Below are positions 7,807 to 17,041 of a stretch of DNA of 64,000 bases, piece after piece. Both the position numbers and the translations under genes were made by a program. Location of the stretch: contig NZ_AP022576.1 in assembly GCF_010730355.1 (NCBI RefSeq), positions 1,922,001 to 1,986,000 on the forward strand. The letters are read 5' to 3'. This DNA comes from Mycobacterium florentinum (lineage in GTDB: Bacteria > Actinomycetota > Actinomycetes > Mycobacteriales > Mycobacteriaceae). Position 1 is the first letter of the stretch. Every line of letters begins with the position of its first letter. The notes beneath the pieces are model-generated. The model was not told where the DNA came from and did no database searches. It was given only the letters and a program-made list of their open reading frames with translations.

Positions 7807-9372
7807 CTACCCGGCGGGGCTCAGCTCTGAGCGGCCGCCGAGTCGCTTGGCGCGCGAGCCGCCGCGTACCCCGAAGAATTGATACTCGTCGGCCTTGACC
7901 GAGTGGGTCGCCCGCCAGTATTGCCAGGTGTAGCCACCCCACAACACGGTGTTCTTGCCGTGCTCGTCGAGGTACCAGCTGCTGCAACCGCCGCTGTTCC
8001 ACACCGAGCCCTTCAGCTGCTCCTGCAGCTCATCGTTGAACTTGTCCTGGGCCGCACGAGTCGGCGCCAGTGCTTGCGCACCGAATTCGTCGCACTTCTT
8101 GATCGCATCGGCGACGTAGCGGATCTGGGACTCGATCATGAACACCACCGAGTTGTGCCCCAGCCCGGTGTTGGGACCGAGCAGGAAGAACAGGTTGGGC
8201 ATGTCGGAAACCGTGATCCCCCGATGCGCACCAATGCCCTCCCGGTTCCACCGGTCGACCAGGTCCTCACCGTGACGTCCCTTGATCTGCACGTAGGTGT
8301 ACGAGTCGGTGACGTGAAAGCCGGTGCCGTAGACGATCACGTCGACCGGACGTTCGGTGCCGTCGGCCGTCACGATGCCGTCGGGCGTGATCCGGCTGAT
8401 GCCATCGGTGATCAGCTTGGTCTTGGGGTCGGCGACCGCCCCGTAATACGTCGACGAGTTCAGGATTCGCTTGCAGCCGATGCGGTAGTTCGGGATCAGC
8501 TTGCGGCGCAGCTCGCGATCCTTGACCGAGCGGCGGATGTTGTATTTGCAGTACGCCTCAATGAATTTCAGCGCGTTCGGCCGCTTGGTCATGCCGAAGG
8601 CCAGCGCCTCCTGCCCCCAGTAGATGACCAGCCGCACCAGCGCCCGTAGCCCGGGAACGTTCTCCATGGCCCGGCGCACCGCAACCGGGAGGTCCGGGTT
8701 CGACCGCGGGACCACCCACGGCGGGGTGCGTTGGTAGAGCTGAAGTTCGCCGACCTGCCCGACGATCTCCGGCACGATCTGGATCGCGCTGGCGCCGGTG
8801 CCGATCATCGCCACCCGCTTGCCGGTGAGATCGACGCCGTGGTCCCACTCCGCGGAATGGAAAGCGGGACCGCGGAATTCGTCGCGGCCCTCGATCTCGG
8901 GGATCGACGGGATGTGCAACGCGCCGGCGCCCGAGATCAGGAACTGGGCGACGTATTCGCGCCCATCGGTGGTGAACACATGCCAGCGGTGCTCGTCGTC
9001 GTCCCAGTGGCCGCGGTCGACCAGCGAATTGAACTCGATGTAGCGGCGCAGCCCGTACTTCTCGGTGACTCCCTTGAGGTAGTCCCAGATCTCGGGCTGG
9101 TAGGAGAACGGGTTCTTCCAGTCCGGCTTGGGTTCGAAGGAGAACGAGTACAGGTGCGACGGGATGTCGCAGGCGCACCCGGGGTAGCTGTTGTCGCGCC
9201 AGGTGCCGCCGACGTCGTCGGCCTTCTCCAGGATCACGAAGTCGACACCCTGCTGCTGCAGCTTGATGCCCATACCCAGGCCGGAGAACCCGGTCCCGAT
9301 GATCAGCGCGCGGGTATGCACCGGCTGCTGCGCCGGCGATGTCGGTTCGGCTTGTGTCAATGCGTCGGTCAC
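7807..9372 (-). CDS. flavin-containing Baeyer-Villiger-type monooxygenase
   Basis: A 521-residue FAD/NADPH monooxygenase. An FAD-binding GTGFSGLG is near residue 27, and a second Rossmann motif GTGASAIQ binds NADPH. The Baeyer-Villiger fingerprint F-x-G-x3-H-x3-W-D (FRGPAFHSAEWD) lies between them. Enzymes of this group insert oxygen next to carbonyls or oxidise heteroatoms and often activate thiocarbonyl pro-drugs in mycobacteria. Position and type match H37Rv Rv3049c. A TetR gene lies upstream on the same strand, with dyad symmetry between them. Confidence 0.93.
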   Translation of the reverse strand: MTDALTQAEPTSPAQQPVHTRALIIGTGFSGLGMGIKLQQQGVDFVILEKADDVGGTWRDNSYPGCACDIPSHLYSFSFEPKPDWKNPFSYQPEIWDYLKGVTEKYGLRRYIEFNSLVDRGHWDDDEHRWHVFTTDGREYVAQFLISGAGALHIPSIPEIEGRDEFRGPAFHSAEWDHGVDLTGKRVAMIGTGASAIQIVPEIVGQVGELQLYQRTPPWVVPRSNPDLPVAVRRAMENVPGLRALVRLVIYWGQEALAFGMTKRPNALKFIEAYCKYNIRRSVKDRELRRKLIPNYRIGCKRILNSSTYYGAVADPKTKLITDGISRITPDGIVTADGTERPVDVIVYGTGFHVTDSYTYVQIKGRHGEDLVDRWNREGIGAHRGITVSDMPNLFFLLGPNTGLGHNSVVFMIESQIRYVADAIKKCDEFGAQALAPTRAAQDKFNDELQEQLKGSVWNSGGCSSWYLDEHGKNTVLWGGYTWQYWRATHSVKADEYQFFGVRGGSRAKRLGGRSELSPAG

Positions 9373-9453
9373 AGTGGATCGGTCCTTCTATCGGCCTGTC
9401 AGCTATCGCGTCAGCCGGCGCACCTCATGTCTACCCGCGGCCTGCTGACGCGA

Positions 9454-9480
9454 ATACCCAGTACCCAGGGTATCGGATAC
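9454..9480. promoter_or_regulatory. candidate TetR operator upstream of the monooxygenase
   Basis: Overlapping dyads: ATACCC, 8 bp, GGGTAT (9454-9473) and GTATC-G-GATAC (9470-9480), about 80-110 bp before the monooxygenase start and downstream of the TetR gene. Proposed as the binding site of that TetR from position and symmetry only. Confidence 0.45.
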
Positions 9481-9528
9481 ATTGAGCGTGATCGATGACG
9501 AGGGTGTTGTCAACGCCCGTGCAAGCGC

Positions 9529-10287
9529 TCAGCTGGCCGCGGGATTGCTTCGCACGGCGCTGTGGACCGGCTGATCGGGGTCAACCGCGATGCCCAGCGC
9601 CTCGGCGGTGCCGACGATGACCCCCATCATGATCGTGGTCAGATGGGCGACGAACTGCTCACGCGGCATGCGCCGCGGGCTGCCTGGCTCGCCCAGCCAC
9701 CACTCGGTGGACGACGCCGCGGATCCGAACGCGGCGTGCGCGGCCAGCTCGAACGCGGCGTGGTCGAGCTTGAAGTCCTTGAGCTCGTTGTCGAACATGT
9801 CGGCCATGGTCAACGTGATCTGACGGCCCTCGTTGAGGGTGCGCACCGTCGACTCGGTGGTCGCTCCGGAACGCGCCGAGATGAACACGCGCAGCACGTT
9901 GGGATGCCTGTCGACCAGGGTGACGTACTCCTCGACGCTGCGCCGGACGATCTCGCGCGCCGAGTCGTTGGCCAGGTCGATCGACGGGAAGATCCCCGCC
10001 CACAGCATGTCGCGCAGTCGCTCGCCGATCGCCTGGAACAGGTCCGACTTGTCGTGGAAGTGGCGGTAGATCTTCGGCTTGGCGGTGCCGGCCTCTTCGG
10101 CGATCTCGCGCACACTGAGCTCCGGGCCCAGCCGGTCGATCGCCCGGAACGCCGCCTCGACGATTTCGCCGCGCACCTTCTTGCGGTGCTCACGCCAACG
10201 CTCGCTGCGCGCGTCGACCTTGACTCCCGGCTTCACGCTCGGGTGGGGTCTGGCGGGTCGGGGCATTCTCACCACGTCAAGCACCAT
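9529..10287 (-). CDS. TetR family transcriptional regulator
   Basis: A regulator of about 252 residues with a long basic N-terminal tail (PRPARPHPSVKPG...WREHRKKVRGEIV) before the HTH (SVREIAEEAGTAKPKIYRHFHDKSDL). The C-terminal domain is large. It matches H37Rv Rv3050c in position and is expected to control the monooxygenase downstream. The start is uncertain: ATG 10287 and ATG 10266 both fit, and the frame stays open to 10323. Confidence 0.88.
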   Translation of the reverse strand: MVLDVVRMPRPARPHPSVKPGVKVDARSERWREHRKKVRGEIVEAAFRAIDRLGPELSVREIAEEAGTAKPKIYRHFHDKSDLFQAIGERLRDMLWAGIFPSIDLANDSAREIVRRSVEEYVTLVDRHPNVLRVFISARSGATTESTVRTLNEGRQITLTMADMFDNELKDFKLDHAAFELAAHAAFGSAASSTEWWLGEPGSPRRMPREQFVAHLTTIMMGVIVGTAEALGIAVDPDQPVHSAVRSNPAAS

Positions 10288-10429
10288 ACCCCTCTGCCGC
10301 TCGTGACCTGCGCATATCATCACGCCGCGCGCAGCACCTCACCTGGATAGCGACCGAACTCGAGCCGGTAGTCGGCGGCGAACCGAACGTCACAACCCGT
10401 TTCGCCGTCGCACACACTCGGCGCCGGGA

Positions 10430-12595
10430 TCAGAGCATGCAGGACACGCAGCCCTCGACCTCGGTTCCTTCCAGCGCCATCTGCCGCAGCCGGATGTAGT
10501 ACAGCGTCTTAATTCCCTTGCGCCAGGCGTAGATCTGCGCCTTGTTGACGTCGCGGGTGGTGGCGGTGTCTTTGAAGAACAACGTCAGGCTCAGCCCCTG
10601 GTCCACGTGCTGGGTGGCCGCGGCATAGGTGTCGATGATCTTCTCGTAGCCGATCTCGTAGGCATCCTGGTAGTACTCCAGGTTGTCGTTGGTCAGATAC
10701 GGCGCCGGGTAGTAGACCCGACCGATCTTGCCTTCCTTGCGGATCTCGATCTTGGACGCGACCGGGTGGATTGAGCTGGTCGAGTGGTTGATGTAGGAGA
10801 TCGACCCCGTCGGCGGCACGGCCTGCAGGTTCTGGTTGTAGATGCCGTGCTGTTGCACCGACTCCTTGAGCCGCTGCCAATCCTCTTGCGTCGGAATGCG
10901 AATCCCCGCCTCGGCGAACAGTTCCCGCACCCGCTCGGTGGCCGGCTCCCACACCTGATCGGTGTACTTGTCGAAGAACTCGCCCGACTTGTACTTCGAG
11001 CGCTCGAAGCCACCGAACGCGTGACCGCGTTCGATCGCAATGCGATTCGATGCCCGCAGCGCGTGATACAGCACGGTGTAGAAGTACATGTTGGTGAAGT
11101 CGATACCTTCTTCGGAGCCGTAGAGAATCCGCTCGCGAGCCAGGTAGCCGTGCAGGTTCATCTGCCCAAGGCCGATGGCGTGAGAGTCGTTGTTGCCCTG
11201 CTCGATTGAGGGCACCGACCAGATGTGCGTCTGGTCGCTCACCGCGGTCAGCGCCCGGATCGCCACCTCGATCGTCTGGGCGAAGTCCGGCGAGTCCATC
11301 GTCTTGGCGATGTTCAGCGACCCGAGGTTGCACGAAATGTCCTTGCCCACTTTGGCGTAGGACAAATCGTCGTTGAACACCGACGGCGTGGAGACCTGCA
11401 GGATCTCCGAGCACAGGTTCGAGTGGGTGATCTTGCCCTCGATCGGGTTGGCCCGGTTCACCGTGTCCTCGAACATGATGTACGGGTAGCCGGACTCGAA
11501 CTGCAGCTCGGCCAGCGTCTGGAAGAACTCCCGCGCCTTGATCTTGGTCTTGCGGATGCGCGCGTCGTCGACCATCTCGTAGTACTTCTCGGTCACCGAG
11601 ATGTCGGCGAACGGCACGCCGTAGACGCGTTCGACGTCGTACGGCGAGAACAGGTACATGTCCTCGTTCTTCTTGGCCAGCTCGAAGGTGATGTCGGGAA
11701 TCACCACACCGAGGCTCAGCGTCTTGATCCGGATCTTCTCGTCGGCGTTCTCGCGCTTGGTGTCCAGGAACCGGTAGATGTCGGGGTGGTGCGCGTGCAG
11801 GTACACCGCGCCCGCGCCCTGGCGCGCACCCAGCTGGTTGGCATAGGAGAACGAGTCCTCGAGCAGCTTCATGATCGGGATGACACCCGAGGACTGGTTC
11901 TCGATGTTCTTGATCGGCGCGCCGTGCTCGCGAATGTTGGTCAACAGCAACGCAACTCCGCCGCCGCGCTTGGACAGCTGCAGCGCCGAGTTGATCGAGC
12001 GCCCGATCGACTCCATGTTGTCCTCGATGCGAAGGAGGAAACAGCTTACTGGCTCACCGCGTTGCTTTTTCCCCGAGTTCAAGAACGTCGGGGTGGCCGG
12101 CTGGAACCGGCCGTCGATGATCTCGTCGACGAGCTTCTCGGCCAGGGTGGTGTCACCGGAGGCCAGCGTCAGGGCGACCATCACCACCCGGTCCTCGAAC
12201 CGTTCCAGGTAGCGCTTGCCGTCGAACGTCTTGAGCGTGTACGAGGTGTAGTACTTGAAGGCCCCGAGGAAGGTCGGGAACCGGAACTTCTTGGCGTAGG
12301 CCCGATCCAGCAGCGTCTTGACGAAGTTGCGGCTGTACTGGTCGAGCACTTCGCGCTCGTAGTAGTTCTCCTTGATCAGGTAGTCGAGCTTCTCGTCCTG
12401 ATTGTGGAAGAAGACCGTGTTCTGGTTGACGTGCTGCAGGAAGTACTGATGCGCGGCCTCGCGGTCCTTGTCGAACTGAATCTTGCCGTCGGCGTCGTAC
12501 AGATTCAGCATCGCGTTGAGCGCGTGGTAGTCGGTCTCCCCCGGCAACGCATGGGCTCCGGTGGTTACAGGCTCTGCAGTGACGGTTGGTGGCAC
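10430..12595 (-). CDS. nrdE: class Ib ribonucleotide reductase, large (catalytic) subunit NrdE
   Basis: This is the catalytic subunit that reduces NDPs using the radical supplied by NrdF2. As expected for class Ib, no ATP-cone domain precedes the core. Visible are the first active-site Cys ([13 protein letters not shown]), the radical-site loop NLCSEI (Asn-x-Cys-x-Glu), SCNLGSLN, and the C-terminal redox pair GCVSCML that is re-reduced by NrdH. The GTG start at 12595 (VPPTVTAEP) has AAGGA upstream and gives 721 residues. The shorter start MLNLYDADG also exists. It overlaps the end of nrdI by 31 bp, suggesting translational coupling. Confidence 0.96.
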   Translation of the reverse strand: MPPTVTAEPVTTGAHALPGETDYHALNAMLNLYDADGKIQFDKDREAAHQYFLQHVNQNTVFFHNQDEKLDYLIKENYYEREVLDQYSRNFVKTLLDRAYAKKFRFPTFLGAFKYYTSYTLKTFDGKRYLERFEDRVVMVALTLASGDTTLAEKLVDEIIDGRFQPATPTFLNSGKKQRGEPVSCFLLRIEDNMESIGRSINSALQLSKRGGGVALLLTNIREHGAPIKNIENQSSGVIPIMKLLEDSFSYANQLGARQGAGAVYLHAHHPDIYRFLDTKRENADEKIRIKTLSLGVVIPDITFELAKKNEDMYLFSPYDVERVYGVPFADISVTEKYYEMVDDARIRKTKIKAREFFQTLAELQFESGYPYIMFEDTVNRANPIEGKITHSNLCSEILQVSTPSVFNDDLSYAKVGKDISCNLGSLNIAKTMDSPDFAQTIEVAIRALTAVSDQTHIWSVPSIEQGNNDSHAIGLGQMNLHGYLARERILYGSEEGIDFTNMYFYTVLYHALRASNRIAIERGHAFGGFERSKYKSGEFFDKYTDQVWEPATERVRELFAEAGIRIPTQEDWQRLKESVQQHGIYNQNLQAVPPTGSISYINHSTSSIHPVASKIEIRKEGKIGRVYYPAPYLTNDNLEYYQDAYEIGYEKIIDTYAAATQHVDQGLSLTLFFKDTATTRDVNKAQIYAWRKGIKTLYYIRLRQMALEGTEVEGCVSCML

Positions 12596-13017
12596 GTCTG
12601 GTCCTTCCAGAATTCTTCCAAGCCCGCGCGAACGGCGTCCACGTCGTCCGGGGTACCCATCAGTTCGAAGCGGTAGAGGTAGGGCACGTCGCATTTGCGG
12701 GAAACCACGTTGCCCGCATAGGCGAATTCGGCACCGAAGTTGTTGTTGCCCGCGGCGATGACGCCGCGGATCAACGACCTGTTGTGCTCGTTGTTCAAAA
12801 AGGCGATGACCTGCTTGGGGACATAGCCACCGTTGTTGATGTCCGGAGTGGCCTTACCGCCGCCGTACGTGGGCAGTATCAATACGTACGGTTCGTCGAC
12901 CTCGATGCGGCCGTGCAGCGGGATTCGCGTGGCGGGAACACCCAGCTTCTGAACGAAGCGGTGGGTGTTCTCCGACACCGACGAAAAATAGACCAGGTTG
13001 CGCTGCGTGCTATCCAT
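12565..13017 (-). CDS. nrdI: flavodoxin-like NrdI, activator of NrdF
   Basis: A 150-residue flavodoxin-like protein that supplies oxidant for assembly of the Mn/tyrosyl cofactor in NrdF. FMN-binding features are [17 protein letters not shown] near the N-terminus and the glycine-rich ILPTYGGG loop. GGNxNFG-type contacts are seen in [13 protein letters not shown] strong AAGGAGG precedes ATG 13017. It lies between nrdH and nrdE in the usual operon order. Confidence 0.95.
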   Translation of the reverse strand: MDSTQRNLVYFSSVSENTHRFVQKLGVPATRIPLHGRIEVDEPYVLILPTYGGGKATPDINNGGYVPKQVIAFLNNEHNRSLIRGVIAAGNNNFGAEFAYAGNVVSRKCDVPYLYRFELMGTPDDVDAVRAGLEEFWKDQTCHQPSLQSL

Positions 13018-13052
13018 GGCACCGCAACCTCCTTACTTGCTCATCTACTGCA

Positions 13053-13292
13053 TCAGGCGCTGAGCGCGGCTCCAGCGAGCGCCTTGATGCGATCGGGACG
13101 GAAGCCCGACCAGTGGTCGTTTCCTGCCACCACGACGGGAGCCTGCAGATAGCCCAATGCCATCACGTAGTCGCGCGCCTCGGTGTCCAAGCTGATGTCG
13201 ACCTTCTCGTAGGCCAGACCCTGCTTGTCGAGCGCCTTGTAGGTGGCGCTGCACTGCACACATGCCGGCTTGGTGTACACGGTGATGCTCAT
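13053..13292 (-). CDS. nrdH: NrdH redoxin, electron donor to NrdE
   Basis: A 79-residue glutaredoxin-like protein with thioredoxin-like activity. The redox pair Cys11-Val-Gln-Cys14 is at the start (YTKPACVQCSATYKAL). The C-terminal WSGFRPDRIKAL is the family signature. The frame extends upstream to 13346, but ATG 13292 with GAGGAG upstream gives the conserved length. First gene of nrdHIE; the NrdR-type boxes lie 222-269 bp upstream. Confidence 0.95.
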   Translation of the reverse strand: MSITVYTKPACVQCSATYKALDKQGLAYEKVDISLDTEARDYVMALGYLQAPVVVAGNDHWSGFRPDRIKALAGAALSA

Positions 13293-13513
13293 TGAAGCCG
13301 CTCCTCTGCGGGGAAGAAGGTCGGAAAATTTGCTATGGACTGGCAACTGCTTGGGGCACTACATCGCCGGTATGTTCAGCGATCCGTCAAGCCCCCAGAT
13401 TCCCGTCCTGCGACTCTCGATTCGAAGCCGTGACTTCGACGAGTTCGAGCCGATTCCGGGAGGTTCCGTGGGCCGCGCTGGCTTGGTGAACCTGGGATCT
13501 GCCGGCTCGCCAA
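13293..13513. other. untranslated leader region of nrdHIE
   Basis: No supported gene lies between nrdH and the FMN reductase gene (13293-13820). This part between the NrdR boxes and nrdH probably contains the promoter and a long 5' leader. Open frames here on both strands have poor composition and cross the boxes. Confidence 0.4.
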
Positions 13514-13561
13514 ACACTACACCTAGTGGCTGACAAGATCTGCAGATACAAGATGTTCTGA
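13514..13561 (-). promoter_or_regulatory. paired NrdR-type boxes upstream of nrdHIE
   Basis: Box 1 (13514-13529) reads ACACTACACCTAGTGG, close to a palindrome. Box 2 (13546-13561) reads ATACAAGATGTTCTGA and matches box 2 of nrdF2 at 12 of 16 positions. Starts are 32 bp apart, exactly as upstream of nrdF2. The remaining sequence to 13820 shows nothing I can name. Confidence 0.72.
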
Positions 13562-13820
13562 ATAACAATTCTGAAATTCCCTGGTCGCAAGCCCTGTCAC
13601 ACCGACACGGCTCGGCGTGTCGCAGATCACAAACCTTGCCCGGGACGCCCATGCGTAGAGGTATAGCACCGGCCACCGACAACCGGTGCGCCGTCCAGTC
13701 GGATCACGACGCCCCGCCCGCCGCTAGCAAAGCCGCGAGCACGTGCTGGCGGCTTTAGCTATTCACTTTCTCGAACGCTGCTGGTCACCGGGCGGACGGC
13801 TTGTCGGATACCGCCAAAAT

Positions 13821-14378
13821 TCAGCCGACTTCGGCCGCGAGCTTGCCGACCGCATCCCGCACGTTCGCCACCAGTTCCGCATTCTTGGCAGGCGGCTTGC
13901 CCTCCAAGGTCGCGAACGGCACCGACAGTTTGATGCCCTCGATGACCCGCGCGCCGGCGATGCCGAATGACTTGCGGGTGTCGTCGTGCGCCCATACTCC
14001 GCCGTAGCGGCCGAACGCTCCGCCGATGACCGCCAGCGGCTTGTCCTTCAGGGCACCGTCGCCGAACGGGCGGGACAGCCAGTCGATGGCGTTCTTGACG
14101 ACCGCCGGGTAGCTGCCGTTGTACTCCGGAGTGACGACCAGGGCCGCATCCGCCTCGGCCGCCGCGGCGCGTAACGCAACGACCGGAGCCGGCGTCGTGG
14201 CCTCGGCATTCATCGAGTCGTCGATTTCCTCGTTGTAGAACGGCAGATCGCCCAGCCCCTCGAACACGGTCACCGTGACATCGTCGGGAGCCACGGCAAC
14301 CGCCAGTTCGGCGATCTGGCGGTTTATCGATGCCGCCCGCAGGCTGCCTACCAACGCCAAGACTTTGATCCGCGCCAC
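13821..14378 (-). CDS. NADPH-dependent FMN reductase
   Basis: A 185-residue flavodoxin-fold protein of the SsuE/ArsH/chromate-reductase type. FMN phosphate loop is LVGSLRAASINRQ near the N-terminus. The family motif TPEYNGSYPAVVKNAIDW is in the middle and GGAFGRYGG follows. It should reduce flavins or quinones with NAD(P)H. The GTG at 14378 (VARIKVLALVGS) has GAAGGGAA upstream and is preferred over the longer frame to 14417. Divergent from a TetR gene across a palindrome; position matches H37Rv Rv3054c. Confidence 0.92.
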   Translation of the reverse strand: MARIKVLALVGSLRAASINRQIAELAVAVAPDDVTVTVFEGLGDLPFYNEEIDDSMNAEATTPAPVVALRAAAAEADAALVVTPEYNGSYPAVVKNAIDWLSRPFGDGALKDKPLAVIGGAFGRYGGVWAHDDTRKSFGIAGARVIEGIKLSVPFATLEGKPPAKNAELVANVRDAVGKLAAEVG

Positions 14379-14425
14379 TGTTTCGTTCCCTTCGGTTAAT
14401 GGTCTACATCTTCGCATGACGTAAG

Positions 14426-14439
14426 CGGACTATAGTCCG
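14426..14439. promoter_or_regulatory. palindromic TetR operator
   Basis: CGGACTATAGTCCG is a perfect 14-bp palindrome between the FMN reductase and TetR genes, 27 bp before the TetR start. Likely autoregulatory and controlling both genes. Confidence 0.72.
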
Positions 14440-14465
14440 ATTTATTCCGGTCGCGTTAAAGTGCA

Positions 14466-15083
14466 GTGGTGAGCGGTGTCGAGAGATTGGGCGAGTTGCC
14501 CGTGTCGGCTCCGCGGGAGCTGCCACAGGAGCGAGGTGACGCGGCACGCAACCGGGAGCTGTTGCTGCAGGCGGCTCGCCGCCTGGTCGCCAAGCGCGGC
14601 GCGGGCGCGGTCACGATGGACGACGTCGCGGCGGCCGCCGGTGTCGGCAAGGGCACGCTGTTCCGCCGGTTCGGTAGCCGGGCCGGCCTGATGATGGTGC
14701 TGCTCGACGAGGACGAACGGGCCAGTCAGCAGGCCTTCCTGTTCGGTCCGCCACCCCTTGGACCGGACGCCCCGCCGATGGACCGGCTGGTGGCATTCGG
14801 CCGCGAACGGCTGTGCTTCGTACACGCGCACCACGCGCTGTTGTCGGCGGCCAAAGGCGAACCGCTCACCCGCCACGCGGGGGCCGCGGCGGTGCAGCGC
14901 ACCCATGTGCGGGTGCTGTTGCAGGCCGCCCACACCAGCGGCGATCTCGATGTGCAAACCGACGCGCTGTTGGCCCTGCTCGACGTGGATTACGTTGAGC
15001 ATCAACTGAATTACGGCGGCCATACGCTGGAGAGCCTGGGCGATGCCTGGGAAGGCCTGGCGCGCAAGCTGTGCGGGCGGTGA
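14466..15083 (+). CDS. TetR family transcriptional regulator
   Basis: A 205-residue regulator with the HTH VTMDDVAAAAGVGKGTLFRRFGSRAGL at about residues 48-73. Position matches H37Rv Rv3055. It begins at GTG 14466 just after the palindrome at 14426 and ends 10 bp before dinB, so it may be co-transcribed with the polymerase. The presumed target is the divergent flavin reductase. Confidence 0.9.
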   Translation: MVSGVERLGELPVSAPRELPQERGDAARNRELLLQAARRLVAKRGAGAVTMDDVAAAAGVGKGTLFRRFGSRAGLMMVLLDEDERASQQAFLFGPPPLGPDAPPMDRLVAFGRERLCFVHAHHALLSAAKGEPLTRHAGAAAVQRTHVRVLLQAAHTSGDLDVQTDALLALLDVDYVEHQLNYGGHTLESLGDAWEGLARKLCGR

Positions 15084-15093
15084 CCTGACGGAC

Positions 15094-16137
15094 ATGGCCC
15101 CGCCGACGTCGAGCTGGGTCCTGCATGTCGATCTCGACCAGTTTCTGGCCTCGGTCGAGCTGCGCCGCCATCCCGAGCTGGTGGGTTTGCCCGTAATCGT
15201 CGGCGGCAGTGGTGATCCCACCGAGCCGCGCAAGGTCGTCACCTGCGCGTCGTATCAGGCCCGCGAGTTCGGGGTGCACGCGGGCATGCCGTTGCGCACC
15301 GCGGCCCGGCGCTGCCCGGACGCCACCTTCCTGCCGTCGGATCCGGCCGCCTACGACGAGGCCTCCGATCAGGTGATGGGGTTGCTGCGCGATCTGGGAC
15401 ACCCGGTCGAGGTGTGGGGCTGGGACGAGGCCTACGTCTCGGTGACAGCGGCCGATCCCGCCGACGTCGCGGAACAGATTCGCACCGTTGTCCTTTCGGA
15501 AACCGGGCTGTCCTGTTCGGTCGGCATCAGCGACAACAAGCAGCGGGCCAAGGTGGCCACCGGGTTCGGGAAACCCGGCGGCGTCTTTACGCTCACCGAC
15601 GCGAACTGGATGGACGTCATGGCCGATCGTCCGGTCGACGCGCTGTGGGGCGTGGGCCCTAAGACGGCGAAAAAGCTTGCGGCGCTGGATATCACCACGG
15701 TGCGAGAGCTGGCCCATAGTGATGCCGAGCTGCTGACCTCCACCTTCGGGCCACGTACCGGCCTGTGGCTGCTGCTGCTTGCCAAGGGCGGCGGCGACAC
15801 GGAGGTCAGCGCCGAGCCGTGGGTCCCGCGCTCGCGCAGCCACGTCGTCACGTTCCCTCGCGACCTCACCGAGCGATCCGAAATGGATTCGGCCGTAACA
15901 GAATTAGCGAGTCGAGCCCTGGAGGAAGTCACGGCGGCCGGGCGCGTCGTCACGCGGGTGGCGGTCACCGTACGCACCGCGACCTTCTACACCCGCACCA
16001 AGATTCGCAAGCTGCCGTCGCCGACCACCGATGCCGACGCCATCGTCGCGGCAGCGCTGGGCGTCCTGGATCTGTTCGAACTCGACCGTCCGGTCCGGTT
16101 ACTCGGGGTGCGACTCGAATTGGCCATGCCGGCCTAG
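15094..16137 (+). CDS. dinB2: Y-family DNA polymerase DinB2 (Pol IV type)
   Basis: A 347-residue translesion polymerase. Metal-binding Asp13 and Asp15 are in HVDLDQFLASVE, and the second acidic pair is in WGWDEAYVSV. The conserved CSVGISDNKQRAKVATGFGKPGG and the helix-hairpin-helix GVGPKTAKKL follow, then a short little-finger domain. The steric-gate position (five after the first Asp) is Leu18, not Phe or Tyr. The C-terminus ends at LELAMPA without an evident beta-clamp-binding motif. Start ATG 15094 is preferred over an upstream extension that overlaps tetR. Matches H37Rv Rv3056 (dinP). Confidence 0.93.
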   Translation: MAPPTSSWVLHVDLDQFLASVELRRHPELVGLPVIVGGSGDPTEPRKVVTCASYQAREFGVHAGMPLRTAARRCPDATFLPSDPAAYDEASDQVMGLLRDLGHPVEVWGWDEAYVSVTAADPADVAEQIRTVVLSETGLSCSVGISDNKQRAKVATGFGKPGGVFTLTDANWMDVMADRPVDALWGVGPKTAKKLAALDITTVRELAHSDAELLTSTFGPRTGLWLLLLAKGGGDTEVSAEPWVPRSRSHVVTFPRDLTERSEMDSAVTELASRALEEVTAAGRVVTRVAVTVRTATFYTRTKIRKLPSPTTDADAIVAAALGVLDLFELDRPVRLLGVRLELAMPA

Positions 16138-17004
16138 TTGCACCGGAGCGGGGCGCAGCGCCCGGGTGAAGATGACGTTCACCCGGCGCATCGCCACGCT
16201 GTAGGGCCACCACGCCAGCCGCTTGAATGCGTAGAGCGCCCGGATGTCCGGCGACGTGTAGATCAGGTATCTGTTCTTCGCCACTCCGGCCAGGATCTTC
16301 TCGGCGGCCCGTTCCGGCGACACCGCATGACCGCTGAAGCGATCGACCCACCGGCCGACCCTGGGGTCTTCGCGGTCGACGCCGGCGATCTCGACCGTGT
16401 CGACCAGCGGCGTCTTCACGGCCCCGGGCACCACGACCGAGACCCCGATGCGGTGGGCTGCCAGGTCGAAGCGCAACACCTCGGACAGGCCGCGAAGTCC
16501 GTACTTGCTGGCGCTGTAGGCGGCATGCCACGGCAGTGCGACCAGCCCGGCCGCCGACGACACATTGACCACATGCCCACCGCGGCGAGCCGCCACCATC
16601 GGGGGCACGAACGTCTCGATGACGTGGATCGGCCCCATCAGATTGATCGAGACCATCTTGGTCCACTGCTCGTGGCTGAGCCGGTCGACGGTCCCCCAGG
16701 CCGACACTCCCGCGATGTTCATCACGACATCCATGCTCGGATGCGCGGCATGGACGTCGGTGGCGAACGCCGCGACCTCGTCGTAGTCGGCGATATCCAG
16801 CACGCGGTGCGCAGGCACTTGCGCGCCCAGCGCGCGGGCGTCGGCCACGGTCTGGGCCAGCCCGTCGGCGTCGCGATCCGTCAGGAACAACTCGGCCCCG
16901 TGCGCCGCCAGCCGCAACGCGGTGGCCCGGCCGATGCCGCTGGCCGCGCCGGTGATCAGACTGCGCTTCCCCGCGAAATACCGCGCGGATCCCCTCTGCG
17001 CCAT
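16099..17004 (-). CDS. short-chain dehydrogenase/reductase
   Basis: A 301-residue SDR with ITGAASGIGRATA (cofactor loop), MNIAGVS, NVSSAAGLV and YSASKYGLRG (Tyr-x3-Lys). The Asp after strand 2 (FLTDRDADGL) favours NAD(H). A C-terminal extension with a hydrophobic/basic stretch (YAFKRLAWWPYSVAMRR) may touch the membrane. Start MAQRGSARYF at 17004 is chosen over 17058. The 3' end overlaps the convergent dinB2 by 39 bp. Position matches H37Rv Rv3057c. Confidence 0.9.
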   Translation of the reverse strand: MAQRGSARYFAGKRSLITGAASGIGRATALRLAAHGAELFLTDRDADGLAQTVADARALGAQVPAHRVLDIADYDEVAAFATDVHAAHPSMDVVMNIAGVSAWGTVDRLSHEQWTKMVSINLMGPIHVIETFVPPMVAARRGGHVVNVSSAAGLVALPWHAAYSASKYGLRGLSEVLRFDLAAHRIGVSVVVPGAVKTPLVDTVEIAGVDREDPRVGRWVDRFSGHAVSPERAAEKILAGVAKNRYLIYTSPDIRALYAFKRLAWWPYSVAMRRVNVIFTRALRPAPVQLGRHGQFESHPE

Positions 17005-17041
17005 GAGGGAGACGATACCGCCGGTAACGCGCTGGGCCGCG

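Noticed and set aside
11225..12676. 483-residue plus-strand open frame
   Set aside because: Antisense to nrdE; Val/Leu/Arg/His-rich without motifs.
13359..13682. 107-residue minus-strand frame upstream of nrdH
   Set aside because: It crosses the NrdR boxes and promoter region, has many Arg/Ser/Pro residues and no ribosome-binding site.
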